From an uncultured bacterium (GTDB lineage: Bacteria > Pseudomonadota > Alphaproteobacteria > Rhodospirillales > Rhodospirillaceae), in assembly GCA_903888485.1 (NCBI GenBank), contig CAISTS010000050.1, positions 26,221 to 90,220 on the forward strand: a stretch of DNA of 64,000 nt, in the 5' to 3' direction. Below, one piece after another: positions 30,083-39,374 of this stretch (its first letter is position 1; each line of letters opens with the position of its first letter). The notes under the pieces were generated by a model. The model did no database searches and was not told where the DNA came from. It saw only the letters and a list, made by a program, of their open reading frames with translations. A program made the position numbers and the translations under genes.

Positions 30083-30404
30083 CGGCGTTGCGCCTTGACC
30101 CACACACCGCCCAAGGGGGACTCACCCACCACCCCAAAGCCGGCATTTCTTGTTATGTTACAATGCTTTACGGCGTAGCGCCGGGAGCGCCGGAAAATGC
30201 GCCGTCGTCCCCTGCCCCTGCCCTCGAAATCCAGGGTGATCTAAACGGCGGGAGGTAGGAGAGTCAAGCCGCCTAAGCGGCTCAAAAACATTGACTCTGC
30301 GGGATTTTTTGCCTCCCACGACCGCCCTGACGCGGGCCTGAAAAATCCCCGGGCCTACGCCGGACCCGGGGATCTTCAATCAATAGCGGTGGTCTGTAAC
30401 GCCG
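30083..30404. other. Intergenic region upstream of nuoA with nested inverted repeats
   Basis: No gene is seen in these 322 bp. On the minus strand TTGACT (30262-30267) and TTAGAT (30239-30244), 17 bp apart, are a weak candidate nuo promoter, which would give a leader of about 150 nt. The same place holds nested inverted repeats: GGAGG/CCTCC (30251-30255 with 30312-30316), GAGTCAA/TTGACTC (30261-30267 with 30291-30297) and AGCCGC/GCGGCT (30267-30272 with 30277-30282). The right end contains the terminator of the PRC-barrel gene. Promoter assignment is tentative. Confidence 0.4.
30341..30373 (-). terminator. Rho-independent terminator after the PRC-barrel gene
   Basis: On the minus strand ATCCCCGGG (30365-30373) pairs perfectly with CCCGGGGAT (30345-30353) around an 11-base loop, followed directly by a T-run (30341-30345). 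It lies about 30 bp past the stop codon at 30405 and insulates the nuo operon from the genes upstream. Confidence 0.85.
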
Positions 30405-30773
30405 TTACATCCACATCGACGCGGTGCCGTAGAAGCGATCGACGCCGCGGCCGTAATCGGCCGTCCACGTGAAGTCCGTGTCGCGGTCATAGGACGGTGC
30501 GTTCTTCAGCTTTTCCTTGTCGAGGTTGACGACATAACCGCCCTGGCGCGTGTCGTACTTCAACTGCGACCAAGGCAGCGGATAGTGCTTGTGGTTCATG
30601 CCGAGAAAGCCGCCGAAGGACAGGACGGCGTAGGCCACATGGCCTGAGATTTTGTCGAGCATCAACTCCTCGATCTCGCCCAGCTTGTCGCCTTCGAGGT
30701 TATACACATCGGTGCCATTTACCTTGTCCGCCCCGATGAGGGAGCCGTCGGTGAGTTTGGTTTCGTCTGTCAT
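30405..30773 (-). CDS. PRC-barrel domain protein
   Basis: A 122-residue cytoplasmic protein with one PRC-barrel (photosynthetic reaction centre H-subunit barrel-like) domain over about residues 10-90: GADKVNGTDVYNLEGDKLGEIEELMLDKISGHVAYAVLS is typical. Such proteins act in RNA processing or as small stress-related proteins; the specific role is unknown. The ATG at 30773 is chosen because GGAG lies eight bases upstream and the longer in-frame version adds an unrelated Cys/His-rich leader. A strong terminator follows. Confidence 0.85.
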   Translation of the reverse strand: MTDETKLTDGSLIGADKVNGTDVYNLEGDKLGEIEELMLDKISGHVAYAVLSFGGFLGMNHKHYPLPWSQLKYDTRQGGYVVNLDKEKLKNAPSYDRDTDFTWTADYGRGVDRFYGTASMWM

Positions 30774-30941
30774 GACTGTTTCTCCAGTACATTGTGTTTT
30801 TGCGAATATCGACCCGTCTACTGAACGGGACGCGTGCCAACACACAACGGCATCGCCGGGGCGATGTTTCGCAAAAGCCTGATTCTTATGGAGAACTTCA
30901 CACCCTTGTCATGCAGTGCCTGCAGGGGTTGCACCCCGCCC

Positions 30942-31661
30942 TCACTTCACAAGGAAGGCGCCGCCAAGCGGAAGTTGCACGAACAGCGTCGGGGGATTGT
31001 CCGCGAGGAACTCATTGACGGCTTTGTTGCAGCCCGGCCAGTCGATGAAGTTGTAGTCGTCGATCTGGATCATGCCGCCCTTGGCCAGACGCGGATAGAA
31101 AAACGCAAGGCAGTCGCGCATCGGCGCGTAGAGATCGACGTCGATATGGACGAAGGCAAAGGTCTCGTCGGCGACGTCCGCAAACCGCTCCGGGATCCAG
31201 CCTGGGAAATATTGGATATTGGTGTGCTCGGCGAGGTTGGTCTTCACGTCATCGAGGCTGGCGGCGAACAGCGGCCGATCCGCCGCGCGCAGGGCGTCTT
31301 GAATAGAGGAGGCCCGCGGATCGTCCGTGAGGTCCTCGGGCTGTACCGGTGACAGCCCTTGAAAAGAGTCAAAAACGTACAATGGGTCTTTGCGCCCCGT
31401 CAGCCGCATCATGGTGGCGATGATGTGGGTCGAGTGTCCCCTGAAGCAGCCGCATTCGGCAAAGATGCCCGGCACGTAGGTTTGCCGCGCGAGCTGCGCC
31501 AGATTGAGCATCCGGATACGCTTGCCCAGGCTGTCGTTGTGCCTGCCTCTGAACGAGGTATAGGCCTTCCAGTCGACGGCGTTATCCGCCGTCGGTACGT
31601 AGCGCTCCCACAGCGCCGTGTTGATGACGTTCCCGCCTTCGATGGTGTAGCTGGTGGTCAT
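30942..31661 (-). CDS. TylF/MycF-type SAM-dependent O-methyltransferase
   Basis: A 239-residue class I methyltransferase of the macrocin O-methyltransferase (TylF) family. The SAM-binding motif FAECGCFRGHSTHI, the acidic VHIDVDLYAPMRDCL segment and the metal-binding IDDY are in the family's order. Such enzymes methylate sugar hydroxyls in antibiotics or surface glycans; no sugar or polyketide genes are nearby, so a glycan or cell-surface substrate is only a guess. The ATG at 31661 is used because the longer frame runs into tRNA-Val. Confidence 0.87.
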   Translation of the reverse strand: MTTSYTIEGGNVINTALWERYVPTADNAVDWKAYTSFRGRHNDSLGKRIRMLNLAQLARQTYVPGIFAECGCFRGHSTHIIATMMRLTGRKDPLYVFDSFQGLSPVQPEDLTDDPRASSIQDALRAADRPLFAASLDDVKTNLAEHTNIQYFPGWIPERFADVADETFAFVHIDVDLYAPMRDCLAFFYPRLAKGGMIQIDDYNFIDWPGCNKAVNEFLADNPPTLFVQLPLGGAFLVK

Positions 31662-31737
31662 TAGAATCAGATAAGACGCTTGTTGGTGAAAGATCTTCCG
31701 GAATGTGACTTCACGCGCAGCCCGGAGGGCGAAGCGT

Positions 31738-31813
31738 GGTGGGCGATGACGGACTCGAACCGCCGACATCCTCCGTGTAAAGGAGGCGCTCTACCAACTG
31801 AGCTAATCGCCCG
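31738..31813 (-). tRNA. tRNA-Val (anticodon TAC), CCA encoded
   Basis: On the minus strand the acceptor stem GGGCGAT pairs with ATCGCCC, and the D arm has AGCTCAGTTGGTAGAGC. The anticodon stem CCTCC/GGAGG encloses loop TTTACAC (anticodon TAC), and the T arm has GGTTCGAGTCC. A discriminator A and a genomically encoded CCA (31738-31740) finish it. It reads GUA codons. Its place between hup and nuoA is conserved in alphaproteobacteria. Confidence 0.97.
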
Positions 31814-31854
31814 CGCTCTCAACGCGTGAAGGCAGGTTATGTCTCAACCGGCCA

Positions 31855-31887
31855 AAAGAAAAGCGCCGGTCCCCGGGGGACCGGCGC
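31855..31887 (-). terminator. Rho-independent terminator after hup
   Basis: On the minus strand GCGCCGGTCC (31878-31887) pairs with GGACCGGCGC (31863-31872), a perfect 10-bp stem with a 5-base loop, followed by TTTCTTTT (31855-31862). It begins about 17 bp past the hup stop and precedes the tRNA-Val gene. Confidence 0.92.
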
Positions 31888-31903
31888 CTGACAATCAGGC
31901 CGA

Positions 31904-32179
31904 TTATCGGTTAACGGCGTCCTTCAGAGCCTTGCCGGCCGTGAACTTCGGCCGCTTGGAGGCCGGGATCTTGATCTTCTCGCCGGTGCGCGGATTGCGG
32001 CCTTCGCTGGCGGCACGCTTGGCGACCGTGAAGGTGCCAAAGCCCACCAGCCGCACTTCGTCACCCTTCTTCAGCGCCCCCGTGATGGCATCCAGTACGC
32101 AGTCGACTGCCTTCGTCGCGTCGGCTTTGCTCATTCCTGCCGTCTCCGCGACTTCGGCAATCAGATCGTTCTTATTCAT
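31904..32179 (-). CDS. hup: HU family DNA-binding protein
   Basis: A 91-residue histone-like protein that bends and compacts DNA as a dimer. The family core GFGTFTVAKRAASEGRNPRTGEKI, with the DNA-contacting arm and its conserved Arg-Asn-Pro tip, and the C-terminal FTAGKALKDAV are intact. It has a GAGGGG ribosome-binding site seven bases before the ATG, its own promoter in the lon-hup gap, and a strong terminator. Position after lon is the normal alphaproteobacterial order. hupB is the usual name in such genomes. Confidence 0.97.
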   Translation of the reverse strand: MNKNDLIAEVAETAGMSKADATKAVDCVLDAITGALKKGDEVRLVGFGTFTVAKRAASEGRNPRTGEKIKIPASKRPKFTAGKALKDAVNR

Positions 32180-32330
32180 ATGCGAACCCCTCGAATGGTT
32201 ATCAGCGTGTGTGATTGATTTGTGGTGATGTGATGTGTGGGCAGTCCGGCGACCCCTGACCGGTCAGCGTGAGTTTAGAAACGCGCGCTGCACCGCCAAT
32301 TCTTTCCACCTTTGCCAGCTGTGCGCGCGA

Positions 32331-32360
32331 AGTGTATGACGCGGTTTTCTCGTGCGTCAA
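32331..32360 (-). promoter_or_regulatory. Candidate sigma-70 type promoter of hup
   Basis: TTGACG at 32355-32360 and TACACT at 32331-32336 on the minus strand are separated by 18 bp and lie about 150 bp upstream of the hup start. No competing promoter-like pair was found in the region. Confidence 0.5.
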
Positions 32361-32465
32361 TGCGATAAACGCCCGTTTTTTGGGGTTTTTTAGGGTGGAT
32401 GTCCCTCAAAAGCCCCTCATTGCCGAGGCTTATGACAGCCGCACAGATGCATGTTGTATGAACGA

Positions 32466-32500
32466 AGACGGCGGATGCATCCTAAGCGCACCCGCCGTCT
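32466..32500 (-). terminator. Hairpin after lon, probable terminator
   Basis: On the minus strand AGACGGCGGGTGC-type sequence (32488-32500) pairs with GCATCCGCCGTCT (32466-32478) with one mismatch and a 9-base loop, about 19 bp past the lon stop. The downstream T content is low (TCGTTC), so termination may be weak or partial. Confidence 0.5.
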
Positions 32501-32518
32501 CGACTTTTCTCACCACGC

Positions 32519-34936
32519 TTAGTGCGTCAGCAGCGGCTCTTCCTCGGCGTCAGTCTCGGGCGCCGGTTTGCTCGGGCGCGGCTTGTCGTCCTCTTCAAGG
32601 TCGTCTTTGAGGATCGGCACGAGCGGGTTGACCAGCGCCATGGAGAGCACCTCGTCGACCGTCGTCACGGGCACGATCTTCAGATCGCGCCGCACGTTGT
32701 CGGGAATTTCCTCGAGGTCCTTCTCGTTCTCCTTGGGGATCAGCACGGTGGTGAGGCCACCGCGCAGCGCCGCCAGGAGTTTTTCCTTGAGACCGCCGAT
32801 GGGCAGCACACGGCCGCGCAAGCTGATCTCGCCCGTCATGGCGACATCTTTGCGCACCGCATTGCCGGTGAGCGCGGAGACGATCGAGGTGACCATGGCC
32901 ACGCCCGCCGACGGGCCGTCCTTGGGCGTAGCGCCTTCCGGCACGTGCAAGTGGATGTCGTGCTTCTCGAAGTACTTGGAACGGATGCCGAAGACCCGTG
33001 CCCGGCTGCGCACGTAGGAGCGCGCCGCCTGGATGGATTCCTTCATCACGTCGCCGAGTTTGCCGGTCAGCGTCACGCCGCCCTTGCCGGGCATGATGAC
33101 GGCTTCGATCGACAGAAGCTCGCCGCCGACCTCGGTCCAGGCGAGACCGGTGGTGACACCCACCAAGTCTTCGCGCTCGGCCTGGCCGAAGCGGTACTTC
33201 TGCACACCGGCAAACTTCTTCAGGTTCCGCTGCGTGACGGTGACCTTCTTTAGCTTGCGTAGGATGATCTCTTTGGTCGCCTTGCGCGCCAGATTGGCGA
33301 GTTCGCGCTCCAGGCTACGCACACCGGCTTCCCGTGTGTAATAGCGGCACAGGTCGCGGATGGCGTCGTCCGAGACGCTCCACTCGGTCTTCTTCAAGCC
33401 ATGCGCAGGGAACTGCTTGGGGATCAGGTGGCGCTTCGCGATCGCCACCTTCTCGTCCTCGGTGTAACCCGACAGACGAATGGTCTCCATGCGGTCCAGG
33501 AGCGGCTGGGGCATACGCAAAGTGTTGGCCGTGGTGATGAACAACACGTCCGAAAGGTCGTAGTCGACTTCCAGATAGTGATCCTGGAACGTCGAGTTCT
33601 GCTCAGGATCCAGCACCTCGAGCAGCGCCGACGACGGATCGCCGCGCCAGTCCGCGCCCAGCTTGTCGATTTCATCGAGCAGGAACAACGGGTTCGACGT
33701 CTTGGCCTTCTTCATGCCCTGGATGATCTTGCCGGGCATGGAGCCGATGTAGGTGCGGCGGTGGCCGCGGATCTCGGCTTCGTCACGCACGCCGCCGAGC
33801 GAGACGCGCACGAAGCTGCGTCCCGTTGAGGTCGCGATCGAGCGGCCCAGCGAGGTCTTGCCGACGCCCGGCGGTCCGACCAAGCACAGGATCGGGCCCT
33901 TTACCTTCTTCGTGCGGCTCTGCACGGCCAGGTACTCGACAATGCGCTCCTTGACCTTCTCGAGGCCATGGTGGTCCTTGTCGAGCTGCGCCTTGGCCTT
34001 CTTCAGGTCGATGGAGACGCGGCTGCGCTTCTTCCACGGGATCGAAGTGAGCCAGTCGAGGTAATTGCGCACGACGGTGGCCTCGGCCGACATCGGGCTC
34101 ATGGACTTCAGCTTCTTCAGCTCAGCCGTGGCCTTGTCGCGGGCCTCCTTCGACATCTTGATCTTCTTGATCTTCTCTTCGTACTCGGAGGCTTCGTCCT
34201 TGCCTTCCTCGTTTTCGCCCAGCTCGCGCTGGATCGCCTTCATTTGTTCGTTGAGGTAGTACTCGCGCTGCGTCTTCTCCATCTGCCGCTTGACGCGGTT
34301 ACGGATGCGGCGCTCGACCTGCAGCACGCTGATCTCGGATTCCATGAAGCCGTAGATGCGCTCCAGGCGCTCGGAGACGGTCTTCACCTCCAAGAGTTCC
34401 TGCTTCTCGGCGATCTTTAGCGTCAGATGCGAGGCAACGGTATCGGCCAGCTTCGAGGCGTTCTCGATCTGATTCACCGACACCAGCACTTCGGGCGGGA
34501 TCTTCTTATTGAGCTTGATGTATTGCTCGAACTGCGAGACCACCGAACGGGCGAGGGCTTCGAGCTCCTTGTCTTCTTCCTTCGGCTCGTCGAGGAACTC
34601 GGCCGTCGCCTCGAAGAAGGACTCGTTTTCCTTGTAGCCGGTGATGCGCGCGCGCTGGCCGCCTTCGACCAGCACCTTCACGGTGCCATCGGGTAATTTC
34701 AAAAGCTGCAGCACGGTCGAAACGGTGCCGACTTCGTAGATGTCTTTGGTCGAAGGATCGTCCTGCGAGGCGTCTTTCTGGGCGACCAGAAGGATCTGCT
34801 TGTCATCAGCCATCACGTCTTCGAGCGCGCGCACGGACTTTTCGCGCCCGACGAACAAGGGGACGATCATGTGAGGGAACACGACAATGTCCCTCAGCGG
34901 CAGCACCGGAAAATGTTGGGCTTTAGCAGTATCCAC
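32519..34936 (-). CDS. lon: ATP-dependent protease Lon
   Basis: Cytoplasmic AAA+ serine protease degrading damaged and regulatory proteins. N-terminal substrate domain (1-about 210), coiled region with Glu/Lys-rich helices (about 215-290), Walker [10 protein letters not shown] near 353-361, Walker B LLDEIDK, and a C-terminal protease domain with the Ser-Lys dyad: Ser in DGPSAGVAM (about 677) and Lys in [10 protein letters not shown] (about 719). The start is placed at GTG 34936 because GAGG lies six bases before it; the adjacent in-frame TTG at 34939 is too close. A heat-shock-type promoter lies upstream. Confidence 0.97.
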   Translation of the reverse strand: MDTAKAQHFPVLPLRDIVVFPHMIVPLFVGREKSVRALEDVMADDKQILLVAQKDASQDDPSTKDIYEVGTVSTVLQLLKLPDGTVKVLVEGGQRARITGYKENESFFEATAEFLDEPKEEDKELEALARSVVSQFEQYIKLNKKIPPEVLVSVNQIENASKLADTVASHLTLKIAEKQELLEVKTVSERLERIYGFMESEISVLQVERRIRNRVKRQMEKTQREYYLNEQMKAIQRELGENEEGKDEASEYEEKIKKIKMSKEARDKATAELKKLKSMSPMSAEATVVRNYLDWLTSIPWKKRSRVSIDLKKAKAQLDKDHHGLEKVKERIVEYLAVQSRTKKVKGPILCLVGPPGVGKTSLGRSIATSTGRSFVRVSLGGVRDEAEIRGHRRTYIGSMPGKIIQGMKKAKTSNPLFLLDEIDKLGADWRGDPSSALLEVLDPEQNSTFQDHYLEVDYDLSDVLFITTANTLRMPQPLLDRMETIRLSGYTEDEKVAIAKRHLIPKQFPAHGLKKTEWSVSDDAIRDLCRYYTREAGVRSLERELANLARKATKEIILRKLKKVTVTQRNLKKFAGVQKYRFGQAEREDLVGVTTGLAWTEVGGELLSIEAVIMPGKGGVTLTGKLGDVMKESIQAARSYVRSRARVFGIRSKYFEKHDIHLHVPEGATPKDGPSAGVAMVTSIVSALTGNAVRKDVAMTGEISLRGRVLPIGGLKEKLLAALRGGLTTVLIPKENEKDLEEIPDNVRRDLKIVPVTTVDEVLSMALVNPLVPILKDDLEEDDKPRPSKPAPETDAEEEPLLTH

Positions 34937-35084
34937 CAATCACCTCTTTCAGGGCCGGAGGTGAGCTTCCGACCGTGGCTAGACTAACCGACATCCAACG
35001 CGCGAGTGCCCGTTAAAGTTGCGTCGCCTGGGGATCGCTCAATCGGTCGCGATTCCAGGCAATCAGCTTATCTCACACGGGATA

Positions 35085-35111
35085 GATAGGATATGCCGCA
35101 AATAGGGCAAG
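35085..35111 (-). promoter_or_regulatory. Candidate RpoH (sigma-32) promoter of lon
   Basis: CTTG (35108-35111) and CCTATC, continuing TATC (35081-35090), on the minus strand are separated by 17 bp. The alphaproteobacterial heat-shock consensus is CTTG, 16-17 bases, then CYTATNTNNG; nine of the ten -10 positions match. It lies about 150 bp upstream of the lon start and just after the clpX stop codon. Heat-shock control of lon is known in other bacteria, which supports the reading. Confidence 0.6.
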
Positions 35112-35134
35112 GGCTTGACAGGGAGCACGCCCCG

Positions 35135-36400
<1,266 letters not shown>

Positions 36401-36654
36401 TACCTACTCCACCGGGCCCGCCAAGCCATTTGGCTGAGGCGCCGGCCTAAACACTACATCTCGTATGTTAACCGAGCCTTTCCGCCCGGCACAACACACA
36501 TCCCCTTCCCCACACTATGCGTCGCTGGTCTAGGTCCGGGAAACCCTTAATTTCCAAGGCGACACACCTACCCGGCGGCGCCTCTGTATTTTAACACCGC
36601 TCCGCGATAGGTGTTCCAAGCCGGAATTCTAACCGCGGGTTGATGTTACCTTAA

Positions 36655-37323
36655 TTAGACGGCAGCCGGCCCGCTCTGGCTCGGAGTACCGTCTTTATCG
36701 AGTGACCGGGGCCGTTCCTTCACCACGTGATCGATCAGACCGAACGCCTTGGCCTCTTCGGCGCTCATGAAGTTGTCGCGGTCCATGGCCTTTTCGATGC
36801 CCTTCAGGGTCTGGCCGGTGTGATCGACGTAAATCTGATTGAGGCGCGAACGCAGCGAGAGAATCTCGCGCGCCTGAATTTCGATGTCCGCCGCCTGTCC
36901 CTGGAAGCCACCGGAGGGCTGGTGGATCATGATGCGCGCGTTCGGCAGTGCATAGCGCTTACCCTTGACGCCCGCGCACATCAGCAGCGAACCCATCGAA
37001 GCCGCCTGCCCCGTGCAGACCGTCGAGACGTCGCAGCGGATGTATTGCATGGTGTCGTAGATCGCCAGACCGGCCGTCACCACACCGCCCGGCGAGTTGA
37101 TGTAGAAGCTGATGTCCTTGGCCGGATTTTCGGCTTCTAGGAACAGAAGCTGCGCGCAGATCAGCGAAGCGACGCCGTCGTGCACCTGGCCGGTGAGGAA
37201 AATGATGCGTTCCTTGAGCAGGCGCGAAAAGATGTCATAAGCGCGCTCGCCGCGGTTGGTTTGCTCGACCACCATGGGAACGAGGCTGTTGTTGTACCAC
37301 TCGACGGGATCGCGATCTTTCAT
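36655..37323 (-). CDS. clpP: ATP-dependent Clp protease proteolytic subunit ClpP
   Basis: Serine peptidase forming the 14-mer chamber capped by ClpX. Catalytic residues are Ser109 in TGQAASMGS, His134 in [10 protein letters not shown] and Asp183 in DRDNF, numbered from the ATG at 37323. This start gives 222 residues and fits the family's N-terminus ([27 protein letters not shown]). The upstream in-frame start at 37383 would lie upstream of the predicted transcription start. A perfect RpoH-type promoter precedes the gene. clpX is in the same orientation. Confidence 0.98.
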   Translation of the reverse strand: MKDRDPVEWYNNSLVPMVVEQTNRGERAYDIFSRLLKERIIFLTGQVHDGVASLICAQLLFLEAENPAKDISFYINSPGGVVTAGLAIYDTMQYIRCDVSTVCTGQAASMGSLLMCAGVKGKRYALPNARIMIHQPSGGFQGQAADIEIQAREILSLRSRLNQIYVDHTGQTLKGIEKAMDRDNFMSAEEAKAFGLIDHVVKERPRSLDKDGTPSQSGPAAV

Positions 37324-37376
37324 GCTGCACCTGATATGGCCCGCGGGGAAATCCGCGAGGCTGCCCCTATTGGGCT

Positions 37377-37407
37377 CTAACATAAGCGATAAATGCGGGG
37401 CCGCAAG
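37377..37407 (-). promoter_or_regulatory. RpoH (sigma-32) promoter of clpP
   Basis: CTTG at 37404-37407 and CTTATGTTAG at 37377-37386 on the minus strand are separated by 17 bp and match the alphaproteobacterial heat-shock pattern (CTTG, 16-17, CYTATNTNNG) at every fixed position. It lies 54 bp upstream of the clpP ATG. Assignment rests on consensus; a heat-shock RNA map would confirm. Confidence 0.75.
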
Positions 37408-37440
37408 CGCGGGCCGAGACGGTTAATGTCAAACGGCGCC

Positions 37441-37473
37441 AAAAACTTTAACGGCGCCGTGGGGCGCCGTTAA
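37441..37473 (-). terminator. Rho-independent terminator after tig
   Basis: On the minus strand TTAACGGCGCC (37463-37473) pairs perfectly with GGCGCCGTTAA (37448-37458) around a 4-base loop, followed by a T-run (37441-37445), 6 bp past the tig stop codon. A third copy of GGCGCCGTT follows at 37432-37440, upstream of the clpP promoter. Confidence 0.9.
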
Positions 37474-37479
37474 CAGTTC

Positions 37480-38862
37480 CTACTCGTCTTTTTTGGCCTT
37501 GGCCTTTTTCTTCTTCGGCTTCTCGTCGGCGGCCGGCGCTTCGTCGTCCGGATCGGCCTGCAGCTCTTCGAGGCTCACTTCCTTGTCGGTGATCTTCGCC
37601 TTGCCGAAGATGAAGTCGACCACCTTTTCCTCGAAGATCGGCGCGCGCAGGGATTCGAGAGCCTGCGGGTTCTTCTGATAGAACTCGAACACCGCTTGCT
37701 CCTGGCCCGGATACCGCATGGCTTCCTGGGTCATGGCACGGGTCAAGTCGTCCTGGGACACGCCGACGTTGTTCTTCTGGCCGATGTCCGACAGCAAGAG
37801 GCCGAGGCGCACGCGGCGCTCGGCAATGGCGCGGTACTCGGTCTTGAGATCGTCTTCGCTCTTGTCGGCATCTTCGGGATCGAGCTGGCCGGACTTCATG
37901 ACCTGCTCCATCTGACGCCAAATGGCGTCGAACTCGACATCGACCATGCCCTGCGGGACGGGGAACGTGTGGCCCTCGGCCAGCTTGTCGAGCAGCTCGC
38001 GCTTCATGCGCAGGCGCGACTGGTTGTCGTGGCTCTGCTGCAGCATCGCGCGCATCTTGGTCTTCAGCGCATCGACGTTAGGCTCACCCATCTGCGTGGC
38101 GAGTTCGTCGCTGAGTTCGGGCGTCTTGAAGCTCTTCAGTTCCTTCACGGTGACCTTGAACTCGGCGTCCTTGCCGGCCAGATCCTTCGCGCCGTAGTCG
38201 TCGGGGAACTTCACTTTTACCGTGGTGTCTTCGCCGGCCTTGGCGCCGATCAATTGCTCTTCGAAGCCCGGAATGAAATTGCCCGAGCCGATCTCGATGG
38301 TGGCGTCATTGGCCTTGCCGCCTTCGAACTCCACACCGTCGATGCTGCCAACGAAATCGGCGACAACGGCGTCGCCCTTCTTGGCGGCGCGCTTTTCGGT
38401 GACGGTCTCGGTGGTACGGCGGGTCTTTAAGAACTCATCGATCGCCTTGTCGAACTCTTCGTCGGTCACGGGCGAGACCGGACGGACCAGCTCGATGCCG
38501 CTGACGTCGCCCGAGGTGATCTCCGGCAGCACTTCCAGCTTCACCGAGAACTCGAGGTCCTTGCCTTCCTCGAAGGTCACCAGCGAGACCTTGGGCTGCA
38601 TTGCCGGCTTCAGCGCCTTCTCGGCGATGGCGGCCTGGGTCGATTCATTGATGGCGCTCTCGAGGATCTCGCCCCGCACGGACTCACCGAAGCGGGTGCG
38701 CAGGAGCTTGAGCGGCACCTTGCCCGGGCGGAAACCCGGCAGGCGCACCTGGCGGCCGACTTCGTTGAGGCGCGACGTGACGCGCTCTTCGATCGAGGCC
38801 TTGGGGATCACCACGTTGAATTCGCGGCTCAGACCTTCGGTGTTCTTTTCGATGACTTGCAT
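37480..38862 (-). CDS. tig: Trigger factor
   Basis: Ribosome-associated chaperone and peptidyl-prolyl isomerase acting on nascent chains. The ribosome-docking loop PGFRPGKVPLKLL is near residues 42-54, the FKBP-type PPIase domain (GDAVVADFVGSIDG to about residue 250) sits in the middle, and the helical arm domain follows. The C-terminus is a highly charged Lys/Glu tail (KPKKKKAKAKKDE). 460 residues, normal for the family. The gene order tig-clpP-clpX-lon is conserved; a terminator separates tig from clpP. Confidence 0.97.
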   Translation of the reverse strand: MQVIEKNTEGLSREFNVVIPKASIEERVTSRLNEVGRQVRLPGFRPGKVPLKLLRTRFGESVRGEILESAINESTQAAIAEKALKPAMQPKVSLVTFEEGKDLEFSVKLEVLPEITSGDVSGIELVRPVSPVTDEEFDKAIDEFLKTRRTTETVTEKRAAKKGDAVVADFVGSIDGVEFEGGKANDATIEIGSGNFIPGFEEQLIGAKAGEDTTVKVKFPDDYGAKDLAGKDAEFKVTVKELKSFKTPELSDELATQMGEPNVDALKTKMRAMLQQSHDNQSRLRMKRELLDKLAEGHTFPVPQGMVDVEFDAIWRQMEQVMKSGQLDPEDADKSEDDLKTEYRAIAERRVRLGLLLSDIGQKNNVGVSQDDLTRAMTQEAMRYPGQEQAVFEFYQKNPQALESLRAPIFEEKVVDFIFGKAKITDKEVSLEELQADPDDEAPAADEKPKKKKAKAKKDE

Positions 38863-38939
38863 AGGTGGCTCGTGATCCCGTTGTGATCGCTGATTGATGG
38901 TCGCTAATCGTCTCGCCGCTGCAGCTAGCCCAGTGGTTT

Positions 38940-39026
38940 TGGTGCGGGTGAAGGGACTTGAACCCCTACGTCCTTACGGACACGAGAACCTAAATCTCGC
39001 GTGTCTACCAATTCCACCACACCCGC
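38940..39026 (-). tRNA. tRNA-Leu (anticodon TAG), CCA encoded
   Basis: On the minus strand, acceptor GCGGGTG pairs with CACCCGC. The anticodon stem CGAGA/TCTCG encloses loop TTTAGGT (anticodon TAG). A long variable arm (TGTCCGTAAGGACGT) marks a class II tRNA, and the T arm is GGGGTTCAAGTCCC. CCA is encoded at 38940-38942. It reads CUA codons. Confidence 0.97.
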
Positions 39027-39374
39027 CGAAGAGTGTGGAGCGTACGGGCAGCCTAGACCTCCCGGCCGCCGGACGCCTTAAAAAGGATGCGGTAGATAGC
39101 CAATAACTGCCACCCGGATCAAGCCTTTACGCCCCCAGGACCGGCTAATCCCACCGATAGATGGGATTCATAGCGATTTCAGCCCTTTGGGGTGCCTGGG
39201 CACCGGGCTAAGCCCTCCCGACCGTAACGGAGGGTCTTTAAGCCGGAATTTAAGACGCCGGGCGATGCCGGGCCCGCCGAACTCGTTGCCAGCCGCCCCC
39301 CTTATCTGTGACCCTGTATGTGGGAGAGGTCCGGCCCGGTTTTCCGGCGGCACGGGCAAAGTCGGGAGGCTTAA
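39027..39374. other. Intergenic region between tRNA-Leu and the deacylase gene
   Basis: No gene is seen in these 348 bp. Near the left end a candidate minus-strand tRNA-Leu promoter is TTGATC (39117-39122) with TATCTA (39093-39098), 18 bp apart. The right side is the leader of the plus-strand deacylase gene, ending in a good ribosome-binding site (GGGAGG, five bases before ATG 39375). Several GC-rich short inverted repeats occur around 39185-39245, but no known riboswitch pattern was recognised. Confidence 0.35.

Larger units (their letters stand above)
32180..32518. other. Intergenic region between lon and hup (long hup leader and lon end)
   Basis: No gene is seen in these 339 bp. It contains the hup promoter near 32331-32360, a predicted hup leader of about 145 nt with a perfect 12-bp palindrome CTGACCGGTCAG at 32257-32268, and a hairpin just past the lon stop codon. 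The palindrome may be an operator or a leader stem; its role is not known. Confidence 0.5.

Noticed and set aside
31661..31813. Integration of the TylF-type gene at tRNA-Val by a mobile element
   Set aside because: No integrase is nearby and no repeated tRNA 3' end was seen on the far side; the tRNA is intact with CCA encoded.
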